DNA of 64,000 bases, taken from the NCBI RefSeq assembly GCF_050847355.1, contig NZ_CP193759.1, positions 1 to 64,000 on the forward strand, read 5' to 3'. Made by a program: the position numbers and the translations under genes. The notes beneath the pieces are model-generated. The model was not told the DNA's origin. It did not search any database and saw nothing but the letters and a program-made list of their open reading frames with translations. This DNA comes from Limimaricola sp027213785. GTDB taxonomy: Bacteria > Pseudomonadota > Alphaproteobacteria > Rhodobacterales > Rhodobacteraceae. Positions 59,549-64,000 of the stretch are shown one piece after another; position 1 is the stretch's first letter, and each line of letters opens with the position of its first letter.

Positions 59549-60943
59549 TCAGAGGGTCTCGTCGCGCAGCTGGTACCAGGGGTAGAGCATGCGCTGGCCG
59601 AGCCTGCGGAACGGGGTGAGGGGGCCGTGATGCGGCAGGGCGGTGCCGAAGATCGGCAGTTCCGGAAGCCGCTCTCCGGCGACGAGTTGCGCCATGCGGC
59701 GCCCGGCCTGCGCGGAATACATCACGCCGTTGCCGCCATAGCCCATGGCGTAGAAGACGCCCGAGCCCGGCTCGGCCTCGGTGATGCGCGGCATCATGTC
59801 GTGGCTGACATCGACCCAGCCCCACCACGAGTAGTCGAGCGCGATGCCGGTCAAAGCCGGGAACTTGGCGAAGAGCCCTTTCTGCAGCAGCGCCAGGTGC
59901 TTGGGGTTCTCGGCATCACGGCCGGTGATGGCGCTGCGCGAGCCGATCTGCACCCGGCCGTCGGGCAGGTAGCGGTAGTAATGCCGCAGCGTGCGCGTGT
60001 CGGTCAGCGGCGAGCCGGTCCGGAAGCCGCAGGCCGCGCGCTCCTCATCGGTCAGCACCCGCGTCACGATCGAGTTCGACAGCACCGGCATCAGCCGGTG
60101 CCTCGTGCGTCGGTCGAGCCCGGGCGGCGTATAGCCCGCCGTGGCGATGGCGACGCGGCGGGCGCGCACCGTGCCCCCGGGCGTGCGCAAATAGTGGTAG
60201 CCACCCTTGCTGGTCCAGCCCTCGACCGGGCTCGATGGGTGCACCTTCGCGCCGAGCCGGCGGGCGAGGCGGAGATAGGAGAAGGCGAGTTTGGCGGCGT
60301 GGATCGAGGTGCCGTCGGGCTCCCACATCGCGCCATGCGCCTCCTGATCCTTCACGTGGCGCGCGTGCAATTCCTCGCGGCCCATGAGGCGCGCGCCGTA
60401 GCCGAAGACCTCGTTGAGAAGCCGCGCTTCGGCCGCGAGCTTCGGCATTACCTTGGCGCGGTGGGCGATGTAGAAATGCCCGCCGGGCTGCGGGTCGCAG
60501 TCGATCTCGTCCGAGCCGATCAGATCGTTGAACACCTCGAAGGCCTCGACCACCTCGCCATGCAGCCGCTTGGCGGCGTCGAGCCCGTAGCGCACGATCC
60601 ATTCCGAGCGCTTGAGCCGTCCGGCCGAGATCTGCGCCTGCCCGCCATTGCGGGTCGAGCAGCCCCAGGCGACGGCGTTGGCCTCGAGCACCGCGACCTC
60701 GATGCCGTGATCGCGCGCGAGGTGGATGGCGGTCGACATCCCCGTGTAGCCCGAGCCGATCACCGCCACCTCGACGCTCATGTCGGCGGTGACGGGGCCG
60801 TCATCCTCGGGCGCCGGCCCGGCGGTGCCGATCCAGTAGGTCGGGGCATAGTCGCGGCTCCGCCCCGGCCCGGCATCGGTCAGCGGATCGTAGCGCGGGT
60901 CGTAGGCCGTGCGGAGGAGCGTGGCTGGGGGCTGGTCGAGCAT
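59549..60943 (-). CDS. tauY: Taurine dehydrogenase large subunit (FAD oxidoreductase)
   Basis: 464-residue FAD-dependent amine dehydrogenase of the DAO type, length as for TauY. The FAD motif VAVIGSGYTGMSTAIHLARD, AVAWGCSTRNGGQAQISAGR and the C-terminal AMGYGGNGVMYSAQAGRRMA are seen. TauXY oxidises taurine to sulfoacetaldehyde and ammonium, passing electrons to cytochrome c. Start at 60943. It lies between tauX and xsc as in Rhodobacter and Paracoccus clusters. Related DAO-family enzymes act on other amines, but xsc next door makes taurine the best guess. Confidence 0.86.
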   Translation of the reverse strand: MLDQPPATLLRTAYDPRYDPLTDAGPGRSRDYAPTYWIGTAGPAPEDDGPVTADMSVEVAVIGSGYTGMSTAIHLARDHGIEVAVLEANAVAWGCSTRNGGQAQISAGRLKRSEWIVRYGLDAAKRLHGEVVEAFEVFNDLIGSDEIDCDPQPGGHFYIAHRAKVMPKLAAEARLLNEVFGYGARLMGREELHARHVKDQEAHGAMWEPDGTSIHAAKLAFSYLRLARRLGAKVHPSSPVEGWTSKGGYHYLRTPGGTVRARRVAIATAGYTPPGLDRRTRHRLMPVLSNSIVTRVLTDEERAACGFRTGSPLTDTRTLRHYYRYLPDGRVQIGSRSAITGRDAENPKHLALLQKGLFAKFPALTGIALDYSWWGWVDVSHDMMPRITEAEPGSGVFYAMGYGGNGVMYSAQAGRRMAQLVAGERLPELPIFGTALPHHGPLTPFRRLGQRMLYPWYQLRDETL

Positions 60944-60993
60944 GTCCGTCTCCTGTGGATCGGGGATAGGGGCGGGGCCGTGATGAGGCGGGG

Positions 60994-61395
60994 TCAGGCC
61001 TTGAAGGGCGGGCGGTTCTTGCGCAGCGCCTGTTTCACCACGAGCCTGCCGTCCCGGATGGTGAAGAGGTCGGCGCCTTCGGCCTCGACGCGCATGCCGT
61101 CGGCATCGGTGCCCGAAAAGGTCCATTCCGACACGGCGCGGTCGCCCGAGACGAAGTGCGAATGGTGGTCCCATCGCGCGTCGGGCATCGCCTGCCAGAC
61201 CGCCTCGAAGGCGCGCGCGATGGCCGCCCGTCCCTCGATCCGGGTGCCATGCGCCTCGGTACCGGCGACGGTGTAGAACACGCAGTCATCGGCGAAATGC
61301 GTCATCACGGCATCGATGTCGTGCCGGTTGAACGCGTCGAAGGTCGCGGCGAGATCGGCGGCGGTCAGGCGGGTTTCGGTCAGTGTGGCGGACAT
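60994..61395 (-). CDS. tauX: Taurine dehydrogenase small subunit (NTF2/SnoaL-like)
   Basis: 133-residue protein of the SnoaL/NTF2-like fold: LAATFDAFNRHDIDAVMTHF, ADDCVFYTVAGTEAHGTRIE and IEGRAAIARAFEAVWQAMPD are typical. TauX, the small partner of TauY, has this fold and length. It is the first gene of the operon, 50 bases before tauY, and divergent from tauR across a 282-bp region that carries the TauR-box-like repeats. Confidence 0.83.
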   Translation of the reverse strand: MSATLTETRLTAADLAATFDAFNRHDIDAVMTHFADDCVFYTVAGTEAHGTRIEGRAAIARAFEAVWQAMPDARWDHHSHFVSGDRAVSEWTFSGTDADGMRVEAEGADLFTIRDGRLVVKQALRKNRPPFKA

Positions 61396-61623
61396 GAAGT
61401 CTCTTCCTCGATCATGGGAATGGGGATGCCGCAGGACGCGAGGCGGGGCTGCGGCGCGCTCGTAGGCCCCCGGGGATGCGCCGGGCGGCGCTTACGGGAG
61501 AGGGCGTCATCTCGTGCCTGACCCGTCGTCGCCATCTTGGTCCCCCGCTGCTTGCCTGAGCCTGACCGCGTTTCACCGAATGCGTCCCGCCCGGATGAGA
61601 AAGCCCCGGATGGCCGCCATTCA

Positions 61624-61655
61624 TTAGGGCCAGTTTCGGATTTGACTTGGTCCAG
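61624..61655. promoter_or_regulatory. Two TauR-box-like direct repeats
   Basis: TTAGGGCCAG (61624-61633) and CTTGGTCCAG (61646-61655), each followed by TTTCG, repeat with a 22-bp period, two helical turns. On the minus strand they read CTGGCCCTAA and CTGGACCAAG, close to the CTGGACYTAA sequence I recall for Rhodobacter TauR sites. They lie between tauX and tauR, nearer tauR. Confidence 0.7.
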
Positions 61656-61677
61656 TTTCGAGGTGATCCTCGCGCCC

Positions 61678-63189
61678 ATGCCGGTCAGCAGAATTCCCTC
61701 GGACGTGTTCTTTCTCGACCGCGGTTCCGGGCGCGCCCTGCAGGCGCAGCTGCGCGAGACGGTCGTGGCGCTGCTGCGCACCGGGCAGGCCGCGCCCGGC
61801 GCGACGCTGCCCTCGTCGCGCAAGCTCGCCGCGCATCTGGGCATCGCCCGGATGACGGTGACGCTGGCCTATCAGGAGCTGGTGGCGCAGGGGCTGGTCG
61901 AGGCGCGCGACCGCCGTGGCTACGTGCTGGCCAAGACTGCCATGCCCGAGCTGCCGCGCCCGATCCGGGCCGAACCTCGGCGACCGGGCGCCCCGGACTG
62001 GGACGGTTTCCTCGACCTGGGGCTGTCGAAGCGACGCCGGGTGATCAAGCCGCCGGATTGGCGGCACATGCCTTACCCCTTCGTCTATGGCCAGATGGAT
62101 GCGAGCCTGTTCGACCACGCCGCCTGGCGCGACTGCGCCCGTCAGGCCAGCGGTGGGCGCGACTTCTTCGACCTCGCCGGCGACCAGGCCGCCGCCGACG
62201 ACCCGGTGCTGGTGAACTATATCCGCTCCACCATGCTGCCTCGGCGCGGGATCCGCGCCGAGGCGGACGAGATCCTGATCACCGTCGGCGCGCAGAACGC
62301 GCTGTGGCTCGCGGCCGAGTTGCTGACCCGAAGACCGCTCAAGGCGATGGGCGAAAACCCGGGCTATCCCGACACGCTGCAGGCGCTGCGCTGGTGCGGA
62401 GCGGATGTCGGCACGGTCGAGGTCGACGAGCACGGGCTGCCCCCCGAGCGCATCCCGGAGGGCACGGGGGCGGTCTTCGTCAGCCCCAGCCATCATGCGC
62501 CCACCGGCGCGACCATGCCGGTCAAGCGCCGCCGCCAGCTGCTGCGCGCCGCCGCGGAGCGCGATTTCGTGGTGATCGAGGACGACTACGATTTCGAGAT
62601 GAGCTTTCTCGAGGCGCCGAGCCCGGCCCTGAAGTCGCTCGATCGCGACGGTCGGGTGATCTATGTCGGCAGCTTTTCAAAGGCGCTGTTTCCCGGCCTG
62701 CGGCTCGGTTATCTGGTGGGACCGGCCCGCTTCGTCGCCGAGGCGCGCGAGCTCAGGGCGCTGATCCTGCGTCACCCGCCGGGCCATCTGCAACGCACCG
62801 CCGCCTATTTTCTCGCGCAGGGGCATTACGATCGGCTGATGCGCGAGCTGCGCCGAGCCTTCGCGCAGCGGCGCTCGGAGATGCAGGCGGCGCTGAGGGG
62901 GACCGGGCTCAGCATCGCCGGCGCGGCGCGGTTCGGCGGCTCCAGCGTCTGGGTCGAGGGGCCGCCGGGACTGTGCTCGAACGCACTCGCCGAGGCACTG
63001 CTGGGAGAGGGCGTGGTGATCGAACCGGGGGCGTCGTTCTTCGACCGGTTCGAGGGGCCTTGCCCGTTCTTCCGGCTCGGCTACTCCTCCATCGCCTCCG
63101 AGAGGATCGCCGAAGGCGTGGCGCGGATCGCGCAGATGGTCCGGCGGCTTCGGCCGATGGCATTCGCGCCGGGCCGAACGGGGTCGTAG
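61678..63189 (+). CDS. tauR: TauR, MocR/GabR-type taurine regulator
   Basis: 503 residues: an N-terminal GntR-type helix-turn-helix (LPSSRKLAAHLGIARMTVTL) and a full-length type I aminotransferase domain (AVFVSPSHHAPTGATMPVKR, VIEDDYDFEMSFLE, and the PLP Lys in YVGSFSKALFPGLRLGYLVG). MocR-type TauR activates taurine genes using taurine and PLP. The ATG at 61678 is chosen because starts further upstream would run through the TauR boxes; GAGGTG lies upstream. Divergent from tauXY-xsc-pta. Confidence 0.9.
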   Translation: MPVSRIPSDVFFLDRGSGRALQAQLRETVVALLRTGQAAPGATLPSSRKLAAHLGIARMTVTLAYQELVAQGLVEARDRRGYVLAKTAMPELPRPIRAEPRRPGAPDWDGFLDLGLSKRRRVIKPPDWRHMPYPFVYGQMDASLFDHAAWRDCARQASGGRDFFDLAGDQAAADDPVLVNYIRSTMLPRRGIRAEADEILITVGAQNALWLAAELLTRRPLKAMGENPGYPDTLQALRWCGADVGTVEVDEHGLPPERIPEGTGAVFVSPSHHAPTGATMPVKRRRQLLRAAAERDFVVIEDDYDFEMSFLEAPSPALKSLDRDGRVIYVGSFSKALFPGLRLGYLVGPARFVAEARELRALILRHPPGHLQRTAAYFLAQGHYDRLMRELRRAFAQRRSEMQAALRGTGLSIAGAARFGGSSVWVEGPPGLCSNALAEALLGEGVVIEPGASFFDRFEGPCPFFRLGYSSIASERIAEGVARIAQMVRRLRPMAFAPGRTGS

Positions 63190-63223
63190 CCCCCTCGGCC
63201 CGGCGCGGGATGTCGCCGGCTCG

Positions 63224-64000
63224 TCACTCCGCCGGGGCGCCTTCGGCCGTGTCGGTCCTGGCGGAGGCGGTGCCGAGCTGGGCATAGGCGTCATGCACGT
63301 CCGTGCCCATGTTGTGCTCGGCCTCGGCATCGCTGCGGAACCGCTGGCGGTGACGATGGACCATCAGGTTGTCCCAGCGGAGCGCCCGCACGAGGCCCCA
63401 TGCGATCAGGCACAGCACCACCGCGAAGGGGAAGCCCGCGATCACCGCCGCAGCCTGCAACGCACCCAAGCCCCCCGCAAGCAACAGCACCGAGGCCACC
63501 GCGCCTTCGGACACCGCCCAGAAGATGCGCTGCACCTTGGGCGGGTTCGGATCGCCGCCGGCGGTCAGCATGTCGATCACGAAGCTGCCCGAATCCGAGG
63601 AGGTCACGAACCACATCACGATCAGGATCGTCGCGAACAGCGATGTCACGCCCGAGAAGGGGAAGTAGTCGAGCAGGGCGAACATGGTGTTGGCGTAGTT
63701 CTCGCGCGTGGCGTCGACCAGGGTCGGGTCGCCGGTGAGCGAGATCGAGATCGCGGTGCCGCCGAAGGCGGTGAACCAGAAGAACATGATCGAGCAGGGC
63801 AGCAGCATCACCCCGAACATGAACTCGCGCACGGTGCGGCCACGGCTGATCCGGGCCACGAAGACGCCGACGAAGGGCGCCCAGCTGACCCACCAGGCCC
63901 AGTAGAAGATGGTCCAGCTCTCCTGCCAGTTGCCGCCGTCATTGCCGCCCTGCCAGCCCTCGTTCCAGGTGCCGAGCTGGATGAAGCGGCTCAGGTAGTA
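63224..64000 (-). CDS. BCCT-family transporter, C-terminal part (cut by window edge)
   Basis: The last 258 residues of a betaine/carnitine/choline-type secondary transporter; the gene continues beyond the right edge. The Trp-rich segment WTIFYWAWWVSWAPFVGVFV, then ARISRGRTVREFMFGVMLLP and VTSSDSGSFVIDMLTAGG are BCCT signatures. The C-terminal tail is polar. By position, convergent with tauR and next to the taurine and demethylase modules, it may import taurine, betaine or a related zwitterion. Confidence 0.9.
   Translation of the reverse strand, partial: YYLSRFIQLGTWNEGWQGGNDGGNWQESWTIFYWAWWVSWAPFVGVFVARISRGRTVREFMFGVMLLPCSIMFFWFTAFGGTAISISLTGDPTLVDATRENYANTMFALLDYFPFSGVTSLFATILIVMWFVTSSDSGSFVIDMLTAGGDPNPPKVQRIFWAVSEGAVASVLLLAGGLGALQAAAVIAGFPFAVVLCLIAWGLVRALRWDNLMVHRHRQRFRSDAEAEHNMGTDVHDAYAQLGTASARTDTAEGAPAE

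Noticed and set aside
57545..61276. Plus-strand open frame of 1243 codons
   Set aside because: Antisense shadow of xsc, tauY and tauX, which have clear motifs; the long frame results from high GC.
1..64000. Transposons, integrons, CRISPR arrays, tRNA or rRNA genes
   Set aside because: No transposase, integrase or Cas-like proteins, no regularly spaced repeats and no tRNA or rRNA sequences were recognised on reading; short GC-rich palindromes are explained as terminators or operators.

Overview
The window looks like part of a very GC-rich alphaproteobacterial genome, most probably a marine Rhodobacteraceae (Roseobacter-type) extrachromosomal replicon. This rests on the plasmid-type repA/repB (parA/parB) pair with a parS-like palindrome at the left end, the codon and base usage, and the combination of HpsN/CuyA/Xsc/TauXY sulfonate genes with inositol and methylated-amine genes. 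No rRNA, tRNA, CRISPR array, insertion sequence or phage gene was recognised.

Layout. (1) 1-2560: partition genes repA-repB and a perfect 18-bp parS-like palindrome, with no repC downstream. (2) 2561-11724: a compact eight-gene minus-strand operon, cuyA - DegT-type aminotransferase - Asp/Glu-type racemase - tauABC-like importer - hpsN (HisD family) - YeiH-type exporter, with a divergent LysR gene. I read it as C3-sulfonate catabolism (cysteate, and plausibly cysteinolate or DHPS). (3) 12019-12480: a secreted EF-hand protein. (4) 12621-25603: an inositol regulon: a CUT2-type sugar ABC importer, a LacI regulator, an oxidoreductase/isomerase operon, and iolD-iolC-iolB-aldolase-iolG. The same LacI-type operator lies in both divergent intergenic regions. 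(5) 25765-36423: a minus-strand operon encoding a dimethylglycine-dehydrogenase-like flavoprotein, ETF beta and alpha, FolD, PurU and a second TauABC-like importer, with a divergent LysR gene. This makes a closed path from import to demethylation to formate. (6) 36614-42519: a FAA-hydrolase-family gene and a haem-copper terminal oxidase locus (fused subunits I+III, a subunit II lacking the CuA cysteines, a CtaG-like assembly factor, a CopD/HemJ-like protein and a DUF2231 protein). (7) 42657-43142: a GNAT acetyltransferase. (8) 43314-50454: a ProXWV-type quaternary amine importer in one operon with a DUF1989-GcvT fusion, opposite a LacI regulator with its own two operator-like sites. (9) 50627-56113: an XRE-cupin regulator and two tandem dimethylglycine-dehydrogenase-like proteins. 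(10) 56177-64000: a taurine module, tauX-tauY-xsc-cupin-pta, with divergent tauR preceded by TauR-box-like repeats, and a truncated BCCT transporter at the right edge.

Together the genes describe a replicon specialised for small osmolytes of marine algae: sulfonates, inositol and N-methylated amines. Sulfonates are desulfonated by CuyA (to pyruvate, ammonium and sulfite) or Xsc (to acetyl phosphate and sulfite). Methyl groups are moved to tetrahydrofolate by the GcvT-type domains and released as formate by FolD and PurU. Each catabolic unit has its own transporter and a dedicated regulator, usually divergently transcribed. Function assignments rest on motifs, lengths and gene context read by eye; no database search was made.
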